Shown one piece after another: positions 29,979 through 39,423 of a stretch of 64,000 bases of DNA. The stretch covers positions 124,001 to 188,000 of the forward strand of contig JAJECH010000018.1 of the NCBI GenBank assembly GCA_022822135.1. Direction: 5' to 3'. A program made the position numbers and the translations under genes. Every line of letters starts with the position of its first letter. Positions within the stretch are counted from its first letter, which is position 1. This DNA comes from Pseudomonadales bacterium (lineage in GTDB: Bacteria; Pseudomonadota; Gammaproteobacteria; Pseudomonadales; Azotimanducaceae). A model generated the notes under the pieces. The model was not told the origin of the DNA, made no database searches, and was given only the letters and a program-made list of their open reading frames with translations.

Positions 29979-30466
29979 TACGTGTATTTCTCGAAAATCT
30001 CGTCCAGCTTCTCAACAGAGACGTTTTCGATCAGATCCTCATCAATCTGCATCGTTGGCGCTTTATCGCATGCACCGAGGCAAACGATTGGCAGTAACGT
30101 GAACCGGTCGTCCGCCGTCGTCTCACCGAAACGGATACCTAGTTTGGTTTCTAGATCTTTCGCTAGACCGTCTGCGCCCATGACGTAACAGGAGACACTA
30201 TCGCACATCGATATCACGTGACGACCAACGGGTTGTCGATAGATCAAGTTGTAAAACGTCGCAACGCCATCCAACTCCGCGGATGACATTCCGAGTAAGT
30301 TCGCGATAGCGGATAGGCTCTCGTCCGAAACCCATCCTCGATGCTTCTGCACGATCATGAGTGCATCTATCGCTGCGGACTCCCGATCGGGAAGATGGCT
30401 TATTTCAGCTTCAATCTCCGCCACTTCCTCCTGCGAAAGCATGGGAATTAACTCAACTTCGCTCAT
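29978..30466 (-). CDS. nuoE: NADH-quinone oxidoreductase subunit E
   Basis: A 162-residue thioredoxin-fold subunit with the 2Fe-2S cluster N1a. The four ligands are visible in CDSVSC and CLGAC, in the order and spacing of the family. The N-terminal helical bundle ([28 protein letters not shown]) is typical. The start overlaps the nuoCD stop as ATGA. Confidence 0.96.
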   Translation of the reverse strand: MSEVELIPMLSQEEVAEIEAEISHLPDRESAAIDALMIVQKHRGWVSDESLSAIANLLGMSSAELDGVATFYNLIYRQPVGRHVISMCDSVSCYVMGADGLAKDLETKLGIRFGETTADDRFTLLPIVCLGACDKAPTMQIDEDLIENVSVEKLDEIFEKYT

Positions 30467-32229
30467 CGATCAACGTCTGCCATAACGAAATCGATACTCG
30501 CGATGATCGCGATCAGATCCGCCACCATGAATCCATTGCTTATGAATGGGATTTGCTGAAGTGCTGGGAACGAAGGTGTACGCACCCTTGATCGATAAGC
30601 CATACCGCCCCCATCGGAGATCGAATAAAAGCCCATCCAACCTTTCGTGGCTTCCACCAACGTTTCTGATTCACAAGGAGGTACGACCGGTCCCCAGCTA
30701 ACGTTCAAGAAGTGGTGGATCAGTGTCTCGATATGTTCCATCGTGCGCTCTTTAGGCGGCGGCGTTGTGGAACGATGATCAGCTTTATATGGACCTGACG
30801 GCATATTCTCGGCGCATTGACGAATGATTCGCAGGCTCTGTCTGATTTCCTCAACGCGGACCACACAGCGGTCGTAACTATCCCCGTTGCTTGCCGTCGG
30901 GATATCAAACTCAAACTGGTCGTAACTGGAGTACGGTCGATTCTTACGCAAATCCCAGTCGGAACCCGTTGCTCGCAACGACGGTCCTGTGATACCCCAG
31001 TCTAAACCCTCCGCTGTGTTGTACGCACCGATTCCTTTGGTTCGACGCTGCAAAATCTTGTTTTGAAGCGACATCTTTTCGTAATGATCGAGTCGCTTCG
31101 GCATGTAGTCGCAAAAGTCAGTGACCATTTCATACCAGCCGTCCGGCAGATCTTGGGTCACGCCGCCGATGCGGAACCAGCTCGGATGCATGCGCCCACC
31201 CGTGATCGCTTCAATGATCGAAAAGAGCCTCTCCCTATCCGCGAACATATAGAAGACTGGCGACATCTGACCCACGTCTTGCGCGAACGTACCGTAGAAC
31301 AACAAGTGACTGGCGATCCGAAAACACTCGCTCAACATCACCCGGATGACTTGAGCGCGATCCGGTACGGTTATTCCCGCCATACGCTCAACGTTCATGA
31401 CGTACGGCAGATTGTTCATAACCCCGCCGAGATAGTCGATTCGGTCGGTATACGGGATATACGTGTGCCAAGACTGACGTTCAGCCATCTTTTCTTGACC
31501 GCGGTGGTGGTAGCCAATGTCCGGTACCGCCTGCACGATGACCTCACCATCCAACTGGAGTGCGATGCGGAAAACACCATGCACGCTAGGATGGTTTGGA
31601 CCGAGGTTCAAAAACATGAAATCCGTGTGCTTGGCATCACGGGACATACCCCACTCTTCTGGAACGAACTTCAGCGCTTCCTGTTGTGCGTCCTGAAATT
31701 CCTCCGAATATTGGTACGGCTCCATCTCAGTCGCACGTGCCGGGTGTTCTTTCCGTAGTGGATGACCTTCCCACAGCGGGGGAGTCAAAATGCGTCTTAG
31801 ATTCGGATGCTCATCGAACTGAACGCCAAACATGTCGAATGCTTCACGCTCATACCAATTCGCAACGGGGTAGATCGACTCGACGCTCTTCAGATGAAGA
31901 TCGTCATCTTGAAGCGCTACTTTAACTCGGAGGTCGTGATCACCCGATAGTGACATCAGGTGATAGAAGACGGTAAACTCGGAAGCGGGTTGGCCATCTC
32001 GATGTTTACGAAGCCGTTCGTCGATCGCCGACAAGTCATACAAGAGCTCGTACGGTGTGTCCGCGTCGTGTTTAAGAAACCGCAGTACGTCCTGAATATT
32101 CTCGCGGTCAACCCAAACTGTAGGGTAGTCATCGACAGTCGTTTGCAGACGCGTCGATTCGCCGAACCGCGTTATCAGATCACTAACTATCCCTGGCGGT
32201 TCCTGAGCCGCTTCTTGAGGCAGTGCCAC
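30463..32229 (-). CDS. nuoCD: fused NADH-quinone oxidoreductase subunits C and D
   Basis: One frame of 588 residues joins NuoC (about 1-180, ending in [26 protein letters not shown]) and NuoD ([42 protein letters not shown], and the quinone-site His/Tyr region). This fusion is typical of E. coli and many other gammaproteobacteria. I place the start at GTG 32229, four bases after the nuoB stop. An in-frame GTG at 32286 would instead overlap nuoB by 53 bases. Confidence 0.93.
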   Translation of the reverse strand: MALPQEAAQEPPGIVSDLITRFGESTRLQTTVDDYPTVWVDRENIQDVLRFLKHDADTPYELLYDLSAIDERLRKHRDGQPASEFTVFYHLMSLSGDHDLRVKVALQDDDLHLKSVESIYPVANWYEREAFDMFGVQFDEHPNLRRILTPPLWEGHPLRKEHPARATEMEPYQYSEEFQDAQQEALKFVPEEWGMSRDAKHTDFMFLNLGPNHPSVHGVFRIALQLDGEVIVQAVPDIGYHHRGQEKMAERQSWHTYIPYTDRIDYLGGVMNNLPYVMNVERMAGITVPDRAQVIRVMLSECFRIASHLLFYGTFAQDVGQMSPVFYMFADRERLFSIIEAITGGRMHPSWFRIGGVTQDLPDGWYEMVTDFCDYMPKRLDHYEKMSLQNKILQRRTKGIGAYNTAEGLDWGITGPSLRATGSDWDLRKNRPYSSYDQFEFDIPTASNGDSYDRCVVRVEEIRQSLRIIRQCAENMPSGPYKADHRSTTPPPKERTMEHIETLIHHFLNVSWGPVVPPCESETLVEATKGWMGFYSISDGGGMAYRSRVRTPSFPALQQIPFISNGFMVADLIAIIASIDFVMADVDR

Positions 32230-32233
32230 GTAT

Positions 32234-32920
32234 CTAGATCTTTCGTTTCTTGCCGAGTAACGAGTCGGATAAGGGTGCGTCACCAACTGTTGTTGGTTCC
32301 GCGAGGTCGGTGACTTTCATTCGATCCGGTGTTCGAATATCGCGCTGAGATGGGGCATATTTGGAAACGCTCCCATCTTCGCCAATCACCCATGAAAGAG
32401 GTCTACGAGTGTTCTTGATCGATTCTTGTAACAGCGTCAGCCCTTGCATAAACGCTTCCGGGCGTGGCGGGCAGCCTGGTACGTATACGTCAACCGGTAG
32501 GAATTTATCTGCGCCCTGTACGACACTGTAGATGTCGAACATGCCCCCCGAGTTGGCACAGGAACCCATCGAAATCACCCATCGCGGTTCAAGTAACTGC
32601 TCGTACAAGTGTTGCAATACGGGTGCCATCTTGCGGAAAACGGTACCGGATATCACAATCAAATCAGATTGACGCGGCGTCGCGCGAATAACTTCGGCAC
32701 CGAAACGAGCGATGTCATGACGAGACGTAAAACTCGTTGCCATCTCCACGTAGCAGCACGACAGACCGAAATTGAAGGGCCAGACCGAGTTGGCACGTCC
32801 CCACGCAACGAGATCTTCGAGCTTGGCAGTAAGGAAGCTCTTGCCGGACTCTTCGTTATACGCGTCTTCCGCGGCGGTCATCGCTTCATCGGGAACGGCT
32901 TTGACGAGTCGATATTCCAT
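32234..32920 (-). CDS. nuoB: NADH-quinone oxidoreductase subunit B
   Basis: A 228-residue subunit carrying N2, the terminal cluster that reduces quinone. The tandem cysteines are in GLSCCYVEM, and further ligands are in [11 protein letters not shown] and [10 protein letters not shown]. The N-terminus begins with the ATG overlapping the nuoA stop. Confidence 0.97.
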   Translation of the reverse strand: MEYRLVKAVPDEAMTAAEDAYNEESGKSFLTAKLEDLVAWGRANSVWPFNFGLSCCYVEMATSFTSRHDIARFGAEVIRATPRQSDLIVISGTVFRKMAPVLQHLYEQLLEPRWVISMGSCANSGGMFDIYSVVQGADKFLPVDVYVPGCPPRPEAFMQGLTLLQESIKNTRRPLSWVIGEDGSVSKYAPSQRDIRTPDRMKVTDLAEPTTVGDAPLSDSLLGKKRKI

Positions 32921-33345
32921 TACGCTGAATCTACCTTTGCGTAGCGACCCGGTTCATACACTCGACGTTTGATACCCCAATCGAGTGCACCGGTTCGATA
33001 TTCGTAGAGCAACGCAATTAAGAGCATACCGATAAAAACAGCAGCCGCGCCATACCCGAGCCATGCGGTCTCTTCAAATGCAACCGCCCAAGCCACGATA
33101 AAGATCGTTTCAAGATCAAAAATCACGAAAAAGATGGCGACAAGATAAAACTCGATCGAAAGTCGCATATCCTCAGCTTCCCCGACCGGCACGATCCCCG
33201 ATTCGTACGGAATGTCCTGCGCACCACCATGACGAGCTTTCGATCCAATGTACCACGACGCAACCAACATGACGCCGAGAAGGCCGAAGACAACAACGCA
33301 GAAGATGAGAAAAGGCCACATATCAACAGGTATAACCGTAGCCAC
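32920..33345 (-). CDS. nuoA: NADH-quinone oxidoreductase subunit A
   Basis: The first operon gene: a 141-residue, three-helix membrane subunit. [36 protein letters not shown] is the family core with the conserved acidic residues. GTG at 33345 is used as start, with AAGG about seven bases upstream. A promoter-like -10 and a 5' hairpin lie 40-70 bases upstream. Confidence 0.95.
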   Translation of the reverse strand: MATVIPVDMWPFLIFCVVVFGLLGVMLVASWYIGSKARHGGAQDIPYESGIVPVGEAEDMRLSIEFYLVAIFFVIFDLETIFIVAWAVAFEETAWLGYGAAAVFIGMLLIALLYEYRTGALDWGIKRRVYEPGRYAKVDSA

Positions 33346-33384
33346 ACATCGCCTTATTCAGAGCGAACTCCCCCGCGTAAAGAA

Positions 33385-33400
33385 TGGCTCGAAAGAGCCA
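33385..33400 (-). ncRNA. stem-loop at the probable 5' end of the nuo mRNA
   Basis: TGGCTC and GAGCCA form a perfect 6-bp stem with a four-base loop (TTTC as read on the nuo strand). If transcription starts about seven bases after the TATAAT at 33409-33414, this hairpin sits within the first bases of the transcript. It could protect the 5' end, as the ompA leader hairpin does, or act as a weak attenuator, since TTCTTT follows. It could also be chance. Confidence 0.4.
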
Positions 33401-33408
33401 TCAAGCAA

Positions 33409-33414
33409 ATTATA
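33409..33414 (-). promoter_or_regulatory. candidate -10 box of the nuo operon
   Basis: A perfect TATAAT on the minus strand, 64 bases upstream of the nuoA start. No good TTGACA-like -35 is present at 16-18 bases, so an activator may be needed. Confidence 0.45.
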
Positions 33415-33530
33415 CGAGCGCAATTGTTAGTTGGATTTCGCTCTGATAGTACAGCGACGAGAGGGTACCCGACAGAACTTAAAGGTAGCATATGTCGAAT
33501 TTATCTTCTTGCAAGGGTGCTTTCTAGCAC

Positions 33531-35558
33531 ATGTTGACTTCGCGTCGAAAAGTAGCTTTGATCGTCGGTGTACTGCTGGTTTTTGCCAGCAGCATCATGG
33601 TTCTCGGCGGTTCAATGATCTGGATCCTAGGAGGGGCGCACAGCCTAAACATCGACGGCATAGCGAAATTAACTGATCGTCCATCTACTTCTGTCACCTC
33701 GGTACCCGGATGGAATCACTACGGAGGCGATGCCGGAGGGAGTCGATACAGTCGAGCAATCCAGATATCAAACACGAATGTCTCACAGCTAGTCCCCGCT
33801 TGGGAGTATCGGACCGGTGATATGACCAACCGGACGAACTTGATGCAGTACTCCGCGTCTGAAGGTACACCGATCTTGATTGACGACGTGCTTGTTTTCT
33901 GTACGCCATTCAACGAAGTTATTGCGCTGAATCCAGGAACCGGCGACGAAGTGTGGCGTTTCGACCCCGAGATAGATTTAGAGCAAAAACCGTCAAATCA
34001 ATTTGTTTGTCGAGGCGTCGCCCATTGGCACGACTCTTCCGTGCCCTCGGCGTGCGCGGATCGCGTTTTCATGGGTACGAACGATGCTCGATTGATTTCG
34101 ATTGACGCTACCAACGGCAACCGTTGTCGCGAATTTGGAGCCAACGGCGAAGTGCCGATAGATCCAGGTATGCCGCTTTTATGGAAGGGCGAGTTTCAGA
34201 TCACATCCCCACCAGTTACAGTTGGAGATATAGTCGTGGTCGGTTCTTCAATCGCAGACAACGCTCGCGTTGTGGCGCCGATGGGATCCGTAAGGGCGTT
34301 CGATGCCCGAACTGGGGAACCTCGTTGGGCATGGGATCCAATTCCGCGTACTGTGGCCAACCAAGCCTCTGCGACCTGGCAAGGCGAGCACCCACCAACC
34401 GAGGGACACGCCAATGCGTGGGCACCGATGTCAGTCGACGAGGACCTCGGTCTCGTGTTCGTCCCAACCACAAGTCCAAGCCCTGATTTCTATGGCGGGA
34501 CGCGTCCGGGCTATAACCGCCATGCCAATTCGGTCGTCGCGCTGGAAGGAGAAACGGGTGCAGTTCGTTGGAGTTTCCAGACGGTTCATCACGACATATG
34601 GGACTACGATGTGCCCGCTCAACCGGGTCTCTACTCTATCTGGCAAGATGGCACCGAACACGAAGTTGTGGTGCAAGTCACAAAAATGGGTCTGGTGTTT
34701 GTACTCGATCGAGCCACCGGAGAACCTTTCATAGCCGTCGAGGAGCGGCCCGTGCCACAAACAGCAGCACCAGGGGAGTGGCTGTCCCCGACCCAACCGT
34801 TTCCAGTGACTCCTCCCCCTCTCGTACCAGACCGCATTTCACCGGACGATGCATTTGGAGTGACCCTCATTGACCGCCTCGCATGTCGGTCACGTATCGC
34901 AAAGTTGAAGGCTGACGGACTGTATACACCCCCTTCGCAACAGGGGACGTTGTTCTACCCGTTTACTGGTGGAGGCGCGAATTGGGGTAGTGCGTCGTTC
35001 GATCCCATGCGCAATCTTCTTGTTGTCAACATGAACAACCTTGCACACGAAATCCAGTTGATTCCGGCAGATCAAGTTGTAGCCGCACAAGAGACGTTTC
35101 ACGATCAGGAAGTCGCCGCTCAGACAGGCGCACCTTTCGGTGTTAGACGTGATCTGCTAGTTTCTCCGTTCGGAGTTCTATGTACACAACCGCCATGGGG
35201 CGTCCTTGCCGCCGTTGATATCGCGAATGGAGAAATCGTGTGGCGAAAAGCACTGGGTGAAATGTATGGAATTAGCATCGGATTGCCCGGCGTCGGTGGG
35301 TCCATCGTGACCGCAGGCGGTCTCGTATTTGTCGGCGCGACAATGGACAACATGTTTCGAGCATTCGATATCGAGACCGGAGATCTCCTATGGGAGTGGG
35401 AGCTTCCAGCCGCTGGTCAGGCGACGCCGATGACCTATGAATGGAACCAGCGACAGTATGTTGTGATCTATGCAGGTGGCAACGCTCGAGCGGTAGGAGA
35501 GCTCGGTGACAGTGTCATTGCTTTCGCACTAGGACCAGACGATACGCGCAATCCATAG
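33531..35558 (+). CDS. membrane-anchored PQQ-dependent dehydrogenase, glucose/quinate dehydrogenase-like
   Basis: A 675-residue quinoprotein with one N-terminal membrane segment (about residues 8-30) and an eight-bladed propeller. WNHYGGDAGGSRYS opens the fold, AWEYRTGD follows, and the tryptophan-docking repeats VWRFDP, RWAWDP, VRWSFQ and LLWEWE are recognisable. HHDIWDYDVPAQPG is the active-site segment, whose Asp should be the catalytic base. There is no cytochrome c motif, so electrons probably go directly to ubiquinone. Sugar, alcohol or quinate oxidation in the periplasm is likely; the substrate is unknown. E. coli Gcd has five N-terminal helices, so this is a shorter anchor. It is divergent from nuo. 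Confidence 0.87.
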   Translation: MLTSRRKVALIVGVLLVFASSIMVLGGSMIWILGGAHSLNIDGIAKLTDRPSTSVTSVPGWNHYGGDAGGSRYSRAIQISNTNVSQLVPAWEYRTGDMTNRTNLMQYSASEGTPILIDDVLVFCTPFNEVIALNPGTGDEVWRFDPEIDLEQKPSNQFVCRGVAHWHDSSVPSACADRVFMGTNDARLISIDATNGNRCREFGANGEVPIDPGMPLLWKGEFQITSPPVTVGDIVVVGSSIADNARVVAPMGSVRAFDARTGEPRWAWDPIPRTVANQASATWQGEHPPTEGHANAWAPMSVDEDLGLVFVPTTSPSPDFYGGTRPGYNRHANSVVALEGETGAVRWSFQTVHHDIWDYDVPAQPGLYSIWQDGTEHEVVVQVTKMGLVFVLDRATGEPFIAVEERPVPQTAAPGEWLSPTQPFPVTPPPLVPDRISPDDAFGVTLIDRLACRSRIAKLKADGLYTPPSQQGTLFYPFTGGGANWGSASFDPMRNLLVVNMNNLAHEIQLIPADQVVAAQETFHDQEVAAQTGAPFGVRRDLLVSPFGVLCTQPPWGVLAAVDIANGEIVWRKALGEMYGISIGLPGVGGSIVTAGGLVFVGATMDNMFRAFDIETGDLLWEWELPAAGQATPMTYEWNQRQYVVIYAGGNARAVGELGDSVIAFALGPDDTRNP

Positions 35559-35637
35559 AAGTTCTGAGTGCGCACATCTATCGGTATAGCTGCCCATCCG
35601 AAATTCAAGAATTCACGTTATGCGGCACTTATGCGCA

Positions 35638-35668
35638 GGAGGCATCCTATTTCGTCAAGTAAAGGAGG
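35638..35668 (+). promoter_or_regulatory. two Shine-Dalgarno-like sequences without an adjacent start codon
   Basis: AGGAGG at 35638-35643 and AAAGGAGG at 35661-35668 are near-perfect anti-SD complements, yet no ATG, GTG or TTG follows at a normal distance. The next called gene starts 85 bases later at a GTG with no SD. An ATT 12 bases after the second site opens a short frame ending in TAA. Confidence 0.3.
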
Positions 35669-35752
35669 ACCACAAAACAGATTCCTCAATCGCTCCTAAC
35701 TAACATTCCGTGCCTGATCAGGTGTGATTAACCCCGCCTTCGTCTAATAACT

Positions 35753-36145
35753 GTGTCATTTTTTCAGTCTCTATTGCAGCTACCGCGCCCGTTATTGGTT
35801 GGCGCGTGTCTGCTCGAATTCAATTCACTATTGCTGCTCGTATGGTGGCTGGTCTTCCCTGAAGACATCGCGAGTAACGGCGCACAAGTTTTCTTCATCA
35901 TGCTTTGGTTTAGCGCCGCTTGGGGACTACTACTCGGCGAAGGATGGATACGCGTCGGCATAACATGTTTGTTAATCGCCTTCGTATGGGGAATCGTCAA
36001 TCAACCAACAATGACTGAAGCATTCACGAAGCTCAACTTCGCCGACGTCGCGAGCAAACTCGTCGCACTGATCGCGGTTTCATTGTTGTACTTGCCAACG
36101 TCTCATCGTTGGTTCAAGTCAAGGGCAGCGTTGGGTACGGATTGA
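35753..36145 (+). CDS. small inner-membrane protein of unknown function
   Basis: A 130-residue, strongly hydrophobic product with about four membrane segments (near residues 13-35, 45-62, 65-82 and 95-115). I recognise no family. The start is GTG at 35753 with no ribosome binding site; a TAA lies eight codons upstream in frame, so no long N-terminal extension is possible. It follows the quinoprotein gene after 194 bases and converges on the VOC gene. Confidence 0.55.
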   Translation: MSFFQSLLQLPRPLLVGACLLEFNSLLLLVWWLVFPEDIASNGAQVFFIMLWFSAAWGLLLGEGWIRVGITCLLIAFVWGIVNQPTMTEAFTKLNFADVASKLVALIAVSLLYLPTSHRWFKSRAALGTD

Positions 36146-36201
36146 CCCAATCCCGACTTCGTACCTGTTTCGTCTCTATCGCAGCCGATGCGCGTTAAGG
36201 T

Positions 36202-36588
36202 CTATTTCTTTTCGCCAAGTTGAAGGAGAATGCCGTGCGTAGATTTTGGATGCACAAAGACCTGCGGACCGCCTTCGCCGATTAACCGTGCGCCACCCGC
36301 TTTCATCGCGTCGCAGGTCGCTGCGAGATCGTCCACCTCAAATGCAATCGTGTGCATACCTTCGCCACGCCCTTCAAGTGCTTTACCAACCGCAGAGTCA
36401 GGATCTGTAGGCGCAACGACTTCGATAAACCCACCTCCGGGTAAATTGAAGAATGCTTGTTTGATCTGGAGAGCCTCACTCTCATCGGTGCGGTCAAGCT
36501 CGAGCCCTAATGTATCTCGATAGGTTGCGATACCAGCTTCAAGATCGCTCACTCTTACCACTAAATGATCGTATTTCGTAATTGCCAT
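36202..36588 (-). CDS. VOC-superfamily protein, methylmalonyl-CoA epimerase/glyoxalase-like
   Basis: A 128-residue two-module VOC protein. The first metal ligand is His8 in YDHLVVRV. FIEVVAPTDPDS and GMHTIAFEVDDL continue the methylmalonyl-CoA epimerase pattern, and VHPKSTHGILLQL is the terminal strand. In the epimerase the last ligand is the Glu of HGVLIEL; here that position is Gln. Function is thus uncertain: epimerase-like isomerase, glyoxalase or dioxygenase remain possible. GGAG precedes the ATG by about seven bases. Confidence 0.75.
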   Translation of the reverse strand: MAITKYDHLVVRVSDLEAGIATYRDTLGLELDRTDESEALQIKQAFFNLPGGGFIEVVAPTDPDSAVGKALEGRGEGMHTIAFEVDDLAATCDAMKAGGARLIGEGGPQVFVHPKSTHGILLQLGEKK

Positions 36589-36661
36589 AGTTAAATCTCC
36601 GTGATTTCCGCAAAATCATAGCATTGGCTTCCTAGACGAGATTTTGCGCGAGGATTCAGTA

Positions 36662-36952
36662 ATGAGTAAACGGCGGATGCTAACTAACCACGAAATCACG
36701 ATCGCATTAGCTGGAGGTTCTGTGCTCGGTCCATTTCGGGCAACCTGGAGCACGGAGATAAAGAGCGATGTTCGTGAACTAACCCGTGACTATGACGCGT
36801 TCTTGAACGGCGAACCGCAAACAAGGTTCAAATATCATCTCCACGATTACGCTCAGAATCTCAGTCACTCGTTGGTGATTAGATTTGAGAATGTCATGGC
36901 AATCTACGACCGTGTAGAACTGCTTGAACACCAATCCCACAGCCACGATTGA
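36662..36952 (+). CDS. small hypothetical protein
   Basis: A 96-residue, hydrophilic product without membrane segments and with a His-rich tail. I recognise no domain. The ATG at 36662 is preferred over an in-frame start 18 bases upstream. It lies 28 bases before a Gfo/Idh/MocA gene on the same strand and is probably co-transcribed with it. Confidence 0.5.
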   Translation: MSKRRMLTNHEITIALAGGSVLGPFRATWSTEIKSDVRELTRDYDAFLNGEPQTRFKYHLHDYAQNLSHSLVIRFENVMAIYDRVELLEHQSHSHD

Positions 36953-36980
36953 TCTTATAACGGAATCACGCTAGCACTTT

Positions 36981-38084
36981 ATGACTAACCAAACACCTGT
37001 ACGCATCGGACTTATTGGATGCGGAGTAATCAGTAACGCTTATTTGAAAATCAGCGAACGATTTCCAATACTTGATTTCGTTGCGTGCGCGGACATCGTA
37101 CCCGAAGCTTCAAGACGTACCGCTGAGATGTTTGGTCTCAAAGATATGTCACCCGACGAGCTGCTTGCGCGCGACGATATTGAGGTTGTACTCAACTTGA
37201 CTATTCCAGCTGCCCATGGTGAAGTCAACCTTGCTGCGCTCGAGAGTGGTAAGCACGCCTTCTGCGAGAAACCGTTTGGACTGGACGTCAAAGAAGGAGA
37301 GCGAATCCTGCAACGTGCGCGAGATCTAAATCTGCGATTAGGTTGTGCTCCTGATACTTTTCTAGGCGGTGGTCACCAGACAGTCAGAAACTTAATCGAC
37401 GAAGGAGCGATCGGTCGTCCACTAGCCGGGACTGCCTTCATGATGAGCCACGGCGTTGAAACTTGGCATCCCGCTCCGGAGTTCTACTACAAGCCAGGCG
37501 GTGGCCCTTTATTCGACATGGGTCCCTACTACATCACGGCGCTCGTTAATGCGTTAGGATCTGTGAAGCGCGTTACCGCGATCACCAGTCGCGGTTTCGA
37601 ACAACGTACGATTACTTCGAAACCTAAGCATGGTGAAATCATCGATGTCGAAGTCGACACACACGCAAGCGGCGTCCTCGAATTTCACAACGGCGCTGTG
37701 GTGACCGTGGTAATGAGTTTTGACGTATGGCGTCACAGCAATCGGTTCATCGAAATACATGGCACGGATCGATCGATCACGTGTCCCGACCCGAACGGAT
37801 TCGGCGGTCGAGTTGCGGTGAACGGGGCTGGACGTGATTGGGAGGAGCAGGAGCTAACTCATCCTAATATTGAAAACAGCCGTAGCATCGGCTTGGCGGA
37901 TATGTGCATGGGAATCCGAACTGGACGAGAGCATCGCGCGAGTGGTGATTTAGCGTTCCATGTTCTCGAAGTCATGGACGCATTCGGAGAGTCGAGTCGA
38001 ACCGGACAACACATCAACTTAAAGTCAAGACCAGATCGACCAGCTGCACTACCCGTCGGTTTGGCAGACTCTGATCTCGACTAA
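36981..38084 (+). CDS. Gfo/Idh/MocA-family NAD(P)-dependent oxidoreductase
   Basis: A 367-residue oxidoreductase. The N-terminal Rossmann loop is IGLIGCGVIS. The catalytic-site Lys is in the EKP motif (HAFCEKPFGLD, near residue 97). FDMGPYYITALVNALG belongs to the substrate domain. Such enzymes oxidise or reduce sugars, inositols or glycosides. The ThuA-family gene follows 24 bases later, a pairing seen in carbohydrate-utilisation clusters. Substrate unknown. Confidence 0.88.
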   Translation: MTNQTPVRIGLIGCGVISNAYLKISERFPILDFVACADIVPEASRRTAEMFGLKDMSPDELLARDDIEVVLNLTIPAAHGEVNLAALESGKHAFCEKPFGLDVKEGERILQRARDLNLRLGCAPDTFLGGGHQTVRNLIDEGAIGRPLAGTAFMMSHGVETWHPAPEFYYKPGGGPLFDMGPYYITALVNALGSVKRVTAITSRGFEQRTITSKPKHGEIIDVEVDTHASGVLEFHNGAVVTVVMSFDVWRHSNRFIEIHGTDRSITCPDPNGFGGRVAVNGAGRDWEEQELTHPNIENSRSIGLADMCMGIRTGREHRASGDLAFHVLEVMDAFGESSRTGQHINLKSRPDRPAALPVGLADSDLD

Positions 38085-38108
38085 TCTACTTTTTTAGGAA
38101 TCACACAA

Positions 38109-38759
38109 ATGGCAAAAAAAGCGTTTATCACCTGGGGCGGATGGCTCGGACATGAACCTGAACAAACTGCGGACATTTGCGCTGGTTTGTTAAGCGATGA
38201 AGGCTACGCAGTGCAGGTCGAAGATTCTCTCGATCGTCTCGAGGACGGCGAGTTCCTTAGCGAACAGGACCTTATCGTCCCCGTGTGGACGATGTCACAG
38301 ATCAAGCCTGAACAGGAGCGCGGTCTACTAACAGCGGTCCGAGCGGGTGTTGGATGCGCTGGATGGCATGGTGGTATGGGTGACTCATTTCGAAATAACG
38401 TCGAATACCAGTTCATGGTCGGTGGCCAATTCATTTGTCACCCAGGAGGCGTCATCGACTATACCGTGAACATAAAGAGCGACGATCCAATCGTCAAAGG
38501 ACTCGATGATTTCGCTATGCACTCCGAACAATATTTCATGCACACCGATCCGTCTAACGAGGTACTCGCGACGACGACATTTAGCGGCGATCACTGGAAT
38601 ATCGATTGGGTGAAAGGCGTCGAAATGCCGGTTTGTTGGAAGAAACGTTATGGGGCAGGTCGCGTGTTCTATAGTGCGTTAGGCCATGTTGCCAGTGACT
38701 TCGACGTGCCAGAAGCGAAAGAAATCATGCGCCGAGGTGCGATCTGGGCCACCCAGTAG
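38109..38759 (+). CDS. ThuA-domain protein (class I glutamine amidotransferase-like fold)
   Basis: A 216-residue protein covering the whole ThuA domain. [38 protein letters not shown] is the family's core, with [12 protein letters not shown] and [15 protein letters not shown] in the second half. ThuA proteins are linked to trehalose and related sugar use; their reaction is not well settled. AGGA lies 12 bases before the ATG. Co-transcription with the preceding oxidoreductase is likely. Confidence 0.87.
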   Translation: MAKKAFITWGGWLGHEPEQTADICAGLLSDEGYAVQVEDSLDRLEDGEFLSEQDLIVPVWTMSQIKPEQERGLLTAVRAGVGCAGWHGGMGDSFRNNVEYQFMVGGQFICHPGGVIDYTVNIKSDDPIVKGLDDFAMHSEQYFMHTDPSNEVLATTTFSGDHWNIDWVKGVEMPVCWKKRYGAGRVFYSALGHVASDFDVPEAKEIMRRGAIWATQ

Positions 38760-38817
38760 TCAAACGCAGCCTAATCAGTCTAGCTTGCGTCACAACTTGT
38801 CATAAGCGATACTAAAT

Positions 38818-39381
38818 TTGACAGCTGAGCATCCAACACAGCCAGGTGAATCATTGTCTGACGCAACGTTTGAACGCCCTGCTGAACCGCAACCCGTACG
38901 TTGGATCGATCGCTTATTAAAGAGATTGAGCGGTAAGCAAATCTTCCTAGATGGAAGACCATATCTCACGCGTTACTACCTGATTGGTGACGGGTCCGGT
39001 CGACGCTTCGAACTCTATTTACACCGCATCCAACTCAAAGACCCCTATCGTTGGCTGCACAATCACCCGTGGCACTGGTTCTTATCCATCGTACTGTCCG
39101 GCCACTACACGCAAAAGGTCTTAGACGTTTCAACCAACACAGGGCGAAAGGAAGTGCATGTGCGGTATTGCAATCTATTCAGAAGCAAAAACCGCTATCA
39201 CGCAATATCCAATGTTCCAGAAAGAGGAGTCTGGACGCTCGTACTGGTACCGCCCAAGTCGAGAAATTCGGTACGCTGGGGCTACTGGAACGAGGACGAC
39301 GGAGTACACGAACCGGACACCGGCGATACCTCAAGTAATTGCCATACCGTACGCTTCGGGTCTAAGCAGACTTTTAACTAG
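38818..39381 (+). CDS. cupin-like protein
   Basis: A 187-residue product. LHNHPWHWFLSIVLSGHY resembles the metal-binding strand of small cupins (HxHxxxx then a Gly turn), and YHAISNVPERGVWTLVLVPPKSR the second cupin block. A TTG start at 38818 begins a polar N-terminal tail of about 30 residues; the true start could be later. It follows the ThuA gene by 58 bases and ends 43 bases before the convergent clpB stop. Substrate unknown. Confidence 0.6.
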   Translation: MTAEHPTQPGESLSDATFERPAEPQPVRWIDRLLKRLSGKQIFLDGRPYLTRYYLIGDGSGRRFELYLHRIQLKDPYRWLHNHPWHWFLSIVLSGHYTQKVLDVSTNTGRKEVHVRYCNLFRSKNRYHAISNVPERGVWTLVLVPPKSRNSVRWGYWNEDDGVHEPDTGDTSSNCHTVRFGSKQTFN

Positions 39382-39423
39382 CACTCGATCTCGACCCATT
39401 ACAGGCTGACCGAGTTTCGGCGA

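Noticed and set aside
31063-31758. 231-codon open frame on the plus strand opposite nuoCD
   Set aside because: It lies wholly antisense to a well-conserved gene, and its product shows no domain and odd composition.
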